A stretch of 64,000 nucleotides of DNA, from assembly GCA_024638915.1 (NCBI GenBank), contig JAHEJJ010000002.1:104166-168165 (forward strand), given 5' to 3'. The notes below the pieces were generated by a model. That model made no database searches. It worked only from the letters and a program-made list of their open reading frames with translations, and was not told the origin of the DNA. Made by a program: the position numbers and the translations under genes. This DNA is from Robiginitalea sp. (GTDB lineage: Bacteria; Bacteroidota; Bacteroidia; Flavobacteriales; Flavobacteriaceae). Positions 45,582-53,824 of the stretch are shown in pieces (the first letter of the stretch is position 1; every line of letters starts with the position of its first letter).

Positions 45582-46162
45582 CTATTAATATTATGTTCTT
45601 TTGTACAGATTGCGTCGAACATCATTTGATTTTCATGAAGGTATGCTTTATACACCTCGATATCCTGACCCCTCCCTTGCAATTCAGGTGAGACCAGACA
45701 TAATTTATAACCTAATTCTTTAAGCTGTGTAAATATCCTATAATCCAGTGGCAGTTTCGTAAAACAATCGACCCATAGCCATTCGATTTTACCCTTCATT
45801 GTTTTAACCGTATCAATTCCTTCAAACTCAGAGAAGCGCAAAGCGATATTTTTTTCTCCATTATTAACCAAATTATAGATCATTGGAAAAGAGGAATCAA
45901 GAAAAAAGTAGTCTTTAATATTATATTTTTTCAATAAATCCAGGATTTTAAATTCGATACGTTCACTTTTTATATTCAAAATCATTATTCCATGGTCATA
46001 TGCCTTTAAGTAGTCCTCAAAATTCTCGCCTACTACAAAGGGGTCGTGGGCCATATGGACATGACCAGCAGGATGATCTCTTAAATCTATTTCGACACCG
46101 AATTCCACAGATAATTCCTTAAGCCCGGAAACTGTATTTATTCGATGTGCTATAAATTTCAT
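45572..46162 (-). CDS. GDPD-like phosphodiesterase
   Basis: 196 residues. FIAHRINT (His6, Arg7), GVEIDLRD (Glu24, Asp26) and MAHDP (His39) match the catalytic residues of glycerophosphodiester phosphodiesterases, but it is short and lacks the usual N-terminal ENT after the HRG. No signal peptide, so cytoplasmic. In a polysaccharide operon it may cleave or transfer a phosphodiester-linked substituent. Overlaps the fusion gene and starts one base after the GT2 stop. Confidence 0.78.
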   Translation of the reverse strand: MKFIAHRINTVSGLKELSVEFGVEIDLRDHPAGHVHMAHDPFVVGENFEDYLKAYDHGIMILNIKSERIEFKILDLLKKYNIKDYFFLDSSFPMIYNLVNNGEKNIALRFSEFEGIDTVKTMKGKIEWLWVDCFTKLPLDYRIFTQLKELGYKLCLVSPELQGRGQDIEVYKAYLHENQMMFDAICTKEHNINRWL

Positions 46163-46163
46163 G

Positions 46164-46865
46164 CTATTTCAGGTTTTTCTTTAATTTTTTACTGAATTCT
46201 AATGTTCGCATGATAAATTTCTTTTTTGCGGTAAAACTGGTGTTCCACTTTGAGGTGCCATGAATTCTTTCCGGGAACAAAACATCGAATCTGATGACCT
46301 TAATTTTTTGTTTTTTTGCCGTATAAAGTGCGTAGAGGTCTAAGGCAAAATCATGGGGTGGATTCTTCCAACTCGCAAAGAAGTCACGATGAAAAATATT
46401 TGGTTGTGCATTGATATCGTGTAGCTTCTCACCCATATAAATAGTTTCGAAAAGACTCATGCCCGAAGTAAAAAATTGATCGAAAAAAGGTCTCCCCTTT
46501 CGATCTCCTTTGACGTAGATGGTTTTGGTTTCATTTCCATTTTCGATTATCTCCAGTGCTTTCAAAACATCTTTTGGGTCGGTCTGCATGTCGGCGTGTG
46601 TCCATCCAATATATAGGCCTCTTGCCTGCTCCAAGCCTGCTAGTATGCCATAGCCATATCCTTTGTTCTCCGGGACATCAACTAATCGCGCAAAAGAATA
46701 ATCTGGCAAGAGTTCTTCAAAAACCATTTTAGAATCATCTGTCGATCCATTATTGACCAAAACAACTTCAATATCGTCTCGCTCGATAACTTTTTCAAAT
46801 CCCGAAAGAATCAAAGGTATATTCCTCGCCTCGTTATAACAAGGAACCACAACAGACAATTTCAT
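46164..46865 (-). CDS. Glycosyltransferase family 2 (dolichol-phosphate-sugar-synthase-like)
   Basis: 233 residues with MKLSVVVPCYNEARNIPLIL, the VNNGSTDDS motif and GWTHADMQTDP (about 108-118), like polyprenyl-phosphate mannose/glucose synthases. Such enzymes make the lipid-phosphate sugars used by GT-C transferases, and two GT-C-like proteins are encoded just downstream. No C-terminal membrane helix is seen. Donor unknown. Confidence 0.92.
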   Translation of the reverse strand: MKLSVVVPCYNEARNIPLILSGFEKVIERDDIEVVLVNNGSTDDSKMVFEELLPDYSFARLVDVPENKGYGYGILAGLEQARGLYIGWTHADMQTDPKDVLKALEIIENGNETKTIYVKGDRKGRPFFDQFFTSGMSLFETIYMGEKLHDINAQPNIFHRDFFASWKNPPHDFALDLYALYTAKKQKIKVIRFDVLFPERIHGTSKWNTSFTAKKKFIMRTLEFSKKLKKNLK

Positions 46866-46949
46866 TGGTATTTCATTTTATAATATCTTAAAGAAAAGTA
46901 ACACAAAAATAGTTTGAAAAGCAGCAAATTAAACTTTTCATCTCCTCAA

Positions 46950-47705
46950 CTACCGGTGAAGAACTGTGACGATACCTCCCATGCCATAATCCAGAATTTT
47001 TCTGAACTGAAATCCGGAATTGGTTAAAAACTCATTAAAGGCCAAGGATACACCTTTTTTTGGGTCGCCATTGTAACTATAAAAGTCGTCCAGAATAATA
47101 TGGGTGCCGCTTTTGACATTGTTCTTTATAAATTCAAAAGCACATTTTGAAGATGAATAGGTGTCTGAGTCTATGAAAGCTATTCTAATGTCTTTGATTC
47201 CATACTCCGACGGATCTACCTGCAGTGTTTCCTCGAAATATCCCTGAACCAATTGGCATCCCGCCCCCCATCCTTTTAATGTCCTTTCAGCCCTTTTTTT
47301 TACTTTTTTGTAGCTGGTGGTAAAATTCTGATCCACGTAAAAAGGGTGTTTATCTTCTTCCGCCAACTCTCCGAAACCCTCAAAAGAATCGAATCCAATA
47401 AATTTTGTATCCTTTTGGTTGGGGTTGAATTTCTGAGTTTTTTTAAAGCATTTGATGGTGTGACAAAAAGATGATCCTGTATAAACTCCAAACTCAAGGT
47501 AGTCTCCGGTTTGATGTTCCAATGAATTTAAATATACTGTTTTCTTTATCGCAATATACTTTTCTATATTATGAATTACCGCTGGATTAATCGAGCTTAT
47601 AAACGTCGATGATAGGTTTTGTAAAAACTCCAGTTTTCCAAGTAGTCCAAATTTAGATTTCATATTATTGATTGCTTTAGTTTGAGTTATCACCCAAGTT
47701 GACAA
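46950..47705 (-). CDS. TylF/MycF-type O-methyltransferase
   Basis: 251 residues. The SAM-binding start is LEFGVYTGSSF (about 72-82); FIGFDSFEGFGELAEED and FIDSDTYSS follow, then HIILDDFYSY with the metal-binding acidic pair. The family methylates sugar hydroxyls in a magnesium-dependent way. It likely methylates a sugar of this polysaccharide, capping or modifying it. Confidence 0.9.
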   Translation of the reverse strand: MSTWVITQTKAINNMKSKFGLLGKLEFLQNLSSTFISSINPAVIHNIEKYIAIKKTVYLNSLEHQTGDYLEFGVYTGSSFCHTIKCFKKTQKFNPNQKDTKFIGFDSFEGFGELAEEDKHPFYVDQNFTTSYKKVKKRAERTLKGWGAGCQLVQGYFEETLQVDPSEYGIKDIRIAFIDSDTYSSSKCAFEFIKNNVKSGTHIILDDFYSYNGDPKKGVSLAFNEFLTNSGFQFRKILDYGMGGIVTVLHR

Positions 47706-47766
47706 CCCTTTGTTATAAGCTTTTAAAACAGGGGCTATTCCCTATTGTAGCTTAAAATTCAATATA

Positions 47767-49419
47767 CTACTGCCATTCTTGTTCAAATTGACTGTATTCC
47801 CTATCAAGTTCATCCAAAACTTCAAGATTGAGGGTACTGTCTTTCTGCAGGCTATAGGGATGCCAATTTACCTTATGGAAAAAGCTTTGCCAGTACCTGA
47901 AAGATTGGTAATCATCTGGGGTACCCCAACCGATATAATGATTCAATTCGAATACTTTTACCCTCAATCCCATTTCTACCAATTCATCTACACAACTGTC
48001 TACATAAAACTCTCCATTAACCCTGATATTTTTTTTATACATCCGTCTTAGTGACTCTGTAAAATATGCGGTTTTTCTAAAATAGAAAGTGCCTACGATG
48101 GCATGGTCCTTTTCCGGGGAATCGCTAATCGCTTTTTTTACACTGACCCCTGTTATATTATCGGTGCCATCTGTTTTGATCCATCCGTACATTTGAGGGT
48201 TTCTTTTGCTGCTGGGATGATTCCTAAAGGTCCAGATAATGGCATCGACATTTTCATCATCGATCAAAGCCTTGTATTTCTTATAATTCCACAGCATACC
48301 GTTGTCGCATGCGGCGATTAACAAAGGGGCGTCATGATCTTCACCATTGAGTCCTATTTCACAGGTACAGGCCTGCCCCTCTGTAGTCTGCCCAATAGTC
48401 ACGATCTTGCTAGAAGGATAGGCATGTCTAATTGCATTTTCCAGTGGGTATTTTTTAATATGTTCTTCCAGACATACAAAAATGTTTCTACTTGCTTTTG
48501 GCAAACAGTTTGCTGCCTGAACGATCATAGGCTTTCCCCCAACCTGGATTAAAGGTTTTGGATCTTTATACCCTTCTTTTGCAAACCGGCTCCCCAATCC
48601 GGCCAACGGTATCAGGTCGATGCTTTTTTCTTCAAGGATTGTATCGGGCGTAGTTTTCAAGTTAGCTATAGATCTGAAATAATTGGAAAAACCCAGGTAT
48701 TCCTCCACATCCTGCGGAGTGCCCCATTGCAGCATATGTTGGACCTCATATATTGAAACTCTTAAATCATCTTCAACCAGAAGGTTATAAACCAGACTTA
48801 CGTAGTATTCTCCTTTTAGATCAATCCCTTGATTGATCAGCTGGTCAAAATATTTTTTTACGAAAGAACCTTTCTTAAAATAATAGGTGCCCATGGAAGC
48901 ATACTCCTCCATTCTGTTACTGGTAAAGGGCTCTTTTTCTTTGATTTCGAGCATCCATTGTTCCTTTTCACGCATAAATGCGTAATTGGTTGTTCCCAGC
49001 ATATGCGGGTGGAAACCCTTGTATGCCGGAACTGCTCCATCAGCATCTCTGGATCTGGTATGGTCTAAAAAATCTTTATAATCCCAGTAACATGAAAAAT
49101 CACAGTAATTCACAATAATTTCATCGTCATCATCGAGAAGATGGTCAATAAGATGAACGGCATATACCGGACCCAGTTTATGAGGCTCTATTTCCATAAT
49201 TTTACCTTCAGGAGCAATTCGCTCTAAAATTGATCTCATGTTGGTCTCCTGCAGGTGTAAACTATTACATATGAAGATGAAATCTTTCTCTCCCGGAAAC
49301 ATTTTTACCACATGCTCAATAATTGGCATGCCATCTACTTCAATTAATGGTTTGGGATTGGTATAGCCGGCCGATATGAAGCGGTTTCCCATGCCGGACA
49401 TTGGAATTACTATTTTCAT
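47767..49419 (-). CDS. Tandem nucleotidyltransferase (two NTP-transferase domains)
   Basis: 550 residues made of two homologous halves. Half 1 starts MKIVIPMSGMGNRF with NPKPLIEVDG (21-30), CDFSCYW (106-112) and QWGTPQDVEEY (231-241). Half 2 starts IDLIPLAGLGSRF (267-279) with DPKPLIQVGG (286-295), CDNGMLW (371-377) and GWGTPDDY (497-504). Both keep the GxGxR nucleotide-binding loop and an Asp for the metal. Each half resembles sugar-phosphate or polyol-phosphate nucleotidyltransferases. One protein may activate two substrates, or one half may be regulatory. Confidence 0.88.
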   Translation of the reverse strand: MKIVIPMSGMGNRFISAGYTNPKPLIEVDGMPIIEHVVKMFPGEKDFIFICNSLHLQETNMRSILERIAPEGKIMEIEPHKLGPVYAVHLIDHLLDDDDEIIVNYCDFSCYWDYKDFLDHTRSRDADGAVPAYKGFHPHMLGTTNYAFMREKEQWMLEIKEKEPFTSNRMEEYASMGTYYFKKGSFVKKYFDQLINQGIDLKGEYYVSLVYNLLVEDDLRVSIYEVQHMLQWGTPQDVEEYLGFSNYFRSIANLKTTPDTILEEKSIDLIPLAGLGSRFAKEGYKDPKPLIQVGGKPMIVQAANCLPKASRNIFVCLEEHIKKYPLENAIRHAYPSSKIVTIGQTTEGQACTCEIGLNGEDHDAPLLIAACDNGMLWNYKKYKALIDDENVDAIIWTFRNHPSSKRNPQMYGWIKTDGTDNITGVSVKKAISDSPEKDHAIVGTFYFRKTAYFTESLRRMYKKNIRVNGEFYVDSCVDELVEMGLRVKVFELNHYIGWGTPDDYQSFRYWQSFFHKVNWHPYSLQKDSTLNLEVLDELDREYSQFEQEWQ

Positions 49420-49423
49420 TCAA

Positions 49424-50998
49424 CTACTTTAGGTCTGTCAAAGAGAACACCTTTAGAATATCATTACTCCATACAGGGGTATATTCGTTAAAACCAGATG
49501 AGAATTTCGCCTCTACTACGATATAATCCAATGGATATCTTTTCCCCATTTCTACAAAATCGACAGGGGTAAGAACTCTGAAGTAATCATTCCCCTGAAG
49601 TCTGCCAAGCTTGGATCCGTATGCCATTCTATACCTGTTTATATATTCTTCAATTTTTGATTCTACAAACGGGAATTCCTTTGCAATGAAAACGGGTCGT
49701 CTTCCAATAATCCTGAGGTTTGTATTTAACCCTTCAGAATATGTGAGAAAAGTTGACTCTACCGGTGTGTCTTCAACAAAACTATAAAAATCCCTCCATT
49801 TCCAGGATTTAATATCCCGTGGATTATCTAAATATAGCATGCCGAGAATCATAAAGTTTATAAAGACTGCAATCACAACCTTCAATGATAGGTTTGGAAG
49901 TTTGAATTTCACCCAGTTTTGATCGAAATGGGCTAGGACAAAAGCCCAAAGCATGATCATAGCCCAATATCCAAATACGGAATATCTGGTAACACCCAAA
50001 TAGGCTATTAGTTTGACAGGGTAGATCTCTACAAAGATATACTGAAGACCAATTGATGCGACATAGCCGAATGAGCTGATAAATCCAAGTTGAATCAGGT
50101 ATTTGTTTTTTTTAATAAGTCCGAAAATCAAGGCACTCCATAATAGTACGTTCATCAGCAAAAAGAAATAGTGCCAATTGCCGAACCAATGATCAAATTT
50201 AGGCACATGATAGTGCCATGGATGTCTCTCAACAATATAATATTCTATGAATTTAGCGGTACTTAGCTGGGTGTCTGAGCTAAAGAATAATTTGATGAAT
50301 ACAACTGCGATCAGGCAACTAACAGAAATCTTTATGATGTTGCCTAATTCTCTCTTAAAATGAGGTAACAGAAAACTAAAATAAAAAACCACACAAAAAA
50401 TCCCCATGGCCGGATGTAGTAGCGCGCCAAGCACGAAAAAAAGAACGTGCACGAATGGAGTTTTTTTCGTCTCTCTCAGAAGTATACCAACGAAACATGT
50501 TGCTAAGGAGATATTTGCGCTGTTGATGACCGGTTTATAATTGTCCCACCATGCTACAGAAAAAACATGCCGGTATTCAGTAAAAACAACTGTTAATATG
50601 GTTCCCAGCAAAATAAACCAAGATACGTTTTCCAATTTCTCCTGATCAAGATACCTGCCTAAGAGGACCTTCATTACTTTGTAATAAAGCACCGGCAAAC
50701 ATATAAGCAGTATCAGTTTTCCAATATACAAGGTTGTATACCATGATAAACCCGTCAATGTTGAAAGCCCTGAGATAAGATATCCGTATACCCATCTCGG
50801 ATTCTTAATAACAGTCGTATTTGTAAAGAAATCCCCAGGGAGAAAATCCGGGTCGCTGAGTCTTTCGAAGAAAGGCATCATATCCTGTTCCCCCCACGTA
50901 TAGGCTGTTGGATTCAGCATAAAGCTAAAAAAGCCGCAAAACAACAAAATCCCTACTCTGGTTAGGTCCTCATTTTTCCTGGTAAGGTTTATCATCAA
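49424..50998 (-). CDS. Polytopic membrane protein of unknown function
   Basis: 524 residues, about eleven hydrophobic segments, then a soluble C-terminal portion (about 390-524). The extracytoplasmic loop after helix 1 carries TWGEQDMMPFFERLSDPDF (about 34-52), an acidic patch as in GT-C enzymes. It could be a GT-C transferase or a polymerase. It lies four bases before the tandem nucleotidyltransferase and 32 bases after the aldolase. Confidence 0.65.
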   Translation of the reverse strand: MMINLTRKNEDLTRVGILLFCGFFSFMLNPTAYTWGEQDMMPFFERLSDPDFLPGDFFTNTTVIKNPRWVYGYLISGLSTLTGLSWYTTLYIGKLILLICLPVLYYKVMKVLLGRYLDQEKLENVSWFILLGTILTVVFTEYRHVFSVAWWDNYKPVINSANISLATCFVGILLRETKKTPFVHVLFFVLGALLHPAMGIFCVVFYFSFLLPHFKRELGNIIKISVSCLIAVVFIKLFFSSDTQLSTAKFIEYYIVERHPWHYHVPKFDHWFGNWHYFFLLMNVLLWSALIFGLIKKNKYLIQLGFISSFGYVASIGLQYIFVEIYPVKLIAYLGVTRYSVFGYWAMIMLWAFVLAHFDQNWVKFKLPNLSLKVVIAVFINFMILGMLYLDNPRDIKSWKWRDFYSFVEDTPVESTFLTYSEGLNTNLRIIGRRPVFIAKEFPFVESKIEEYINRYRMAYGSKLGRLQGNDYFRVLTPVDFVEMGKRYPLDYIVVEAKFSSGFNEYTPVWSNDILKVFSLTDLK

Positions 50999-51030
50999 TA
51001 CCCTTTTCTCTTAGTGGTGATTTGGAATTA

Positions 51031-52107
51031 TTATAACTCCTTTCGATATTTTTCAGCTTCCCAATTTCCCAAAAATTCTATTTCAGATAATTCAAGAAAG
51101 TTTAAATCCGCATCAAGATTGTTTGCAATCAGCAAATTATTCTTAAATACATCTTCAATCATTTTTGCCTTTTTAAGATCGGCAGCCACAATGTACAGAT
51201 GGTCATTATATACGATCATTTTAGGCTCCTCGTAATATCTATTTCTATAACTCATGAAGGCATGTGCGCTCAACTCATCAAGATATAAAATAGTGTGGCC
51301 ACAGAATACAAAACCATCAGGTGAAAAAGGCCTTTGCAGCAACTCCGGTCTTATGCTCTTTAAAAGATCGTCAATGGTTTTATCTTCTGACAGATAGGTT
51401 ATATTCGAAGAATCAAAAGCCAGGTTGTAACACCGGGAAATTGCGCTAGTAGCCCTGTATCTAGATAAATCCAGGTCGACCTTTTTTTCTGCTTTCATTA
51501 GAATTTTCTCTGTGAGTTCTTCAATTTCATCATAACTGTCTGAACTGATTATCAATCCATGGTTCTGAAGAAATACAAGCTTAGGAAGCCTGCCCTTTTC
51601 AGCAACGTATTTGGCCAATAGTTCTTTCAGTAGCAAGGCAAGCTCTATCCCAGGTGTTTCATATGGGACCATCAAGGCTTGAGTATCGAGCTCATTTAGT
51701 TTTTTGCGCCAGTCCCTGTTCGAAGTAAAAATGTTGACCGCAATAGCATGTACGTGCAGAGTATACTTATAAAGCAAGGAATGCAGATAAGTTTCTATGG
51801 AGGGCCGATCTTTTCCGTCGCATATGGCGCCATTGAGTTTTTGAGAGGCAATTTTGTCCTTAATTCGTTTGTCTGTCTCTTCAACAACTTCCTTATCATC
51901 CAAAATAGAAACTACCTTATGGGTCAAAACAGTACAGTATCCTTTGGTTGGTGCTACTTCTGAGAGCAAAAAACCTGAAGCCTTGATATACATCTTATTC
52001 CCATCGAACTTTACCGAAGTATTTCCTCCTCCAGCCTGAACCAGATCGAATCGTTCACCCGCATACCTGGAAATATTTATGAATTCAGTCAGCGCTTTAT
52101 TGCTCAT
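51031..52107 (-). CDS. Class II aldolase/adducin-family protein
   Basis: 358 residues. The AGGGNTSVK motif (about 24-32), the HVH metal pair (about 117-119) and QNHGLIISSD (about 181-190) match class II aldolases; the C-terminal part (LGNWEAEKYRKEL) resembles the N-terminal aldolase half of rhamnulose-phosphate aldolase/dehydrogenase fusions. These enzymes split or form C-C bonds between dihydroxyacetone phosphate and aldehydes. Its stop precedes the membrane gene; its ATG overlaps the HAD stop (ATGA). Substrate unknown; in this locus it may build an unusual sugar or polyol. Confidence 0.88.
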   Translation of the reverse strand: MSNKALTEFINISRYAGERFDLVQAGGGNTSVKFDGNKMYIKASGFLLSEVAPTKGYCTVLTHKVVSILDDKEVVEETDKRIKDKIASQKLNGAICDGKDRPSIETYLHSLLYKYTLHVHAIAVNIFTSNRDWRKKLNELDTQALMVPYETPGIELALLLKELLAKYVAEKGRLPKLVFLQNHGLIISSDSYDEIEELTEKILMKAEKKVDLDLSRYRATSAISRCYNLAFDSSNITYLSEDKTIDDLLKSIRPELLQRPFSPDGFVFCGHTILYLDELSAHAFMSYRNRYYEEPKMIVYNDHLYIVAADLKKAKMIEDVFKNNLLIANNLDADLNFLELSEIEFLGNWEAEKYRKEL

Positions 52108-52787
52108 AATTGATTTATTTCCTCAAAATTTTCAACTTCTATCACTCCATCAGGGAGTTCCCGGGAATCTTTGTCGTGATTCATCCATATGGCCTTTAAA
52201 CCCACCGCAGACGCACCTATTATATCTTTTTCCCAATTATCCCCGATCATTATGGTCTGCTTTGGATCGCAATTTAGTTTGTATAGAGCTATTTTGAACA
52301 TTTTAGGATTTGGTTTCTCAACACCTACTTCTTCACTTGTCACCATAAAATCTACAAACCTGGACAAGCCGAGTTTCTGAATCTTACGATATTGTATATG
52401 GGCCGTTAGATCTGTAAGTATACAAACGCCGCATCCGGAGGTCTTAATCTTCTCCAGGAATAATCTGGCGTCTTCAAACAATTTCATGTTTTCGAGAAAA
52501 GTATCCCAGTAAATATCATAGTACTTCATGGCGTAATCTAAACTGTTGATATTGTTTAGTTCAAGCATTTTTTGGAAGTAGAGCAACCTGTTGTGAGAGG
52601 CCGCCGTATTGACAAGTTGTTCCTGTGTCTTTTTACGAGCTGCTCTAAAAATTTTCTCAGACTTATCTATTCCTATGCCGAATTCATCTGAAAAATTGCT
52701 TAAAACTCTCTTGATCGCAATATTATGAGGCACTTTGTAGTCGTAAAGCGTATTATCAAGATCTAAAATATAATTCTCGCTTTTCAT
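52104..52787 (-). CDS. HAD-superfamily phosphatase
   Basis: 227 residues. The nucleophile motif is DLDNTLYDY (Asp9, Asp11), motif II ILTDLTAH, the Lys in VEKPNPKMF and motif IV IGDNWEKDI are all present, with a helical cap (about 20-100). It is likely a sugar- or polyol-phosphate phosphatase. First gene of the middle block, with a promoter-like box and a palindrome upstream, and overlapping the aldolase gene by four bases. Confidence 0.9.
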   Translation of the reverse strand: MKSENYILDLDNTLYDYKVPHNIAIKRVLSNFSDEFGIGIDKSEKIFRAARKKTQEQLVNTAASHNRLLYFQKMLELNNINSLDYAMKYYDIYWDTFLENMKLFEDARLFLEKIKTSGCGVCILTDLTAHIQYRKIQKLGLSRFVDFMVTSEEVGVEKPNPKMFKIALYKLNCDPKQTIMIGDNWEKDIIGASAVGLKAIWMNHDKDSRELPDGVIEVENFEEINQL

Positions 52788-52808
52788 CAGGGATATTTAT
52801 TTGCTGTA

Positions 52809-52826
52809 GATATCACAGGTGATATC
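52809..52826. promoter_or_regulatory. Palindrome GATATCAC-AG-GTGATATC before the HAD operon
   Basis: A perfect 8-2-8 inverted repeat 22 bases upstream of the HAD ATG, right where transcription from the box at 52833-52840 would start. It may be an operator or a hairpin at the 5' end of the mRNA. Confidence 0.55.
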
Positions 52827-52832
52827 CAAGGA

Positions 52833-52840
52833 CAAAGATA
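52833..52840 (-). promoter_or_regulatory. -7 box of the HAD-aldolase operon
   Basis: TATCTTTG on the minus strand, an exact TAnnTTTG match. It implies a transcription start near 52826. -33 not clear. It makes 52787 to 41421 a likely single transcript. Confidence 0.42.
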
Positions 52841-52996
52841 AAGCCTTCACTTTATAATTCTTGGTGGTGGAGCAGCGAGTTTAAAGGAATAAAATGTTCA
52901 GTGGGTCAAGTAAGGTTATCAAGGGTGTGAGCTTGTACTGATGAAATATAGACTGTCTTGAAAATTAAATCCACAATTTAATGCCCTTTTTTCTTA

Positions 52997-53767
52997 TCAA
53001 TTTTTATTGGAGTTCGAAAACTTAATTAAGACTTGCCATGCATATTTTCTCATAAATGGGAATAATGCAAATATCACTTTATCAACAGAATTAAAGAAGC
53101 GTAATAAAAACTTTGGGGGATCATTCTTGAATATAACAGGAACGGCTAAAGTAGTCAGGTAAAAATATTTTACATCCACTTTTTCAAAATACTTATTGGC
53201 AGTTCTAAAATCTTTCATCAATAAAGGATGTTCATCATCAGTTCGGATATCCGGTGTCTTATTTCGAAACCTGTTGATCAAAGGGTTGTGCCCAAGGGGT
53301 TCAATAAAAATGGCTGTTCCAGTTTTTTTGAGTTTTTTTGAAATGTTGCTATAGGATTTATCAAGGTCTAAATGATGTAGTATGCCAGTTCCAAATATCA
53401 CGTCAAAAGTATCATCCTCAAACGTCATATCCTCGGCATTCATAACCGAATACGAAATTCGGATATTCTTTTCGTTAGCTTTTGACAAGAGATTTTCAAT
53501 AGCATAATCCGAGATATCTATACCATAAGCAATGGCGCCTTCACTCGCTAATCTGGCCAGGCGATTTCCCTTGGCCATTCCACATCCGTACTCCAGATAC
53601 ACCCGATCTTTGGGTCGATCGAAAATAAATTTCTCGTAGTCCTTGTGAATAGCATCATTGATCAGATAAAACCTGCCGACTTCCTTACTTCTTATATCAC
53701 TTTCAAAAATTTCATTGTGGAATTCCTGTTCGTCCTTAAGTCTTTTATCCAAAGTTTTTTGATTCAT
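52997..53767 (-). CDS. SAM-dependent class I methyltransferase
   Basis: 256 residues. Motif I is YLEYGCGMAKGN (about 58-69), with the acidic DISDYAIENL and the NAEDMTFEDDTFDVIFGTGILHH stretch (shown by its residues 112-135) typical of methyltransferase type 11 enzymes. A C-terminal 70-residue hydrophobic/basic extension may contact the membrane. Acceptor unknown. Confidence 0.9.
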   Translation of the reverse strand: MNQKTLDKRLKDEQEFHNEIFESDIRSKEVGRFYLINDAIHKDYEKFIFDRPKDRVYLEYGCGMAKGNRLARLASEGAIAYGIDISDYAIENLLSKANEKNIRISYSVMNAEDMTFEDDTFDVIFGTGILHHLDLDKSYSNISKKLKKTGTAIFIEPLGHNPLINRFRNKTPDIRTDDEHPLLMKDFRTANKYFEKVDVKYFYLTTLAVPVIFKNDPPKFLLRFFNSVDKVIFALFPFMRKYAWQVLIKFSNSNKN

Positions 53768-53824
53768 ATTCGGTTAATTTTTTCCGTTATAATTTACTAA
53801 ATTAAATAACTTGAACACATGGAA

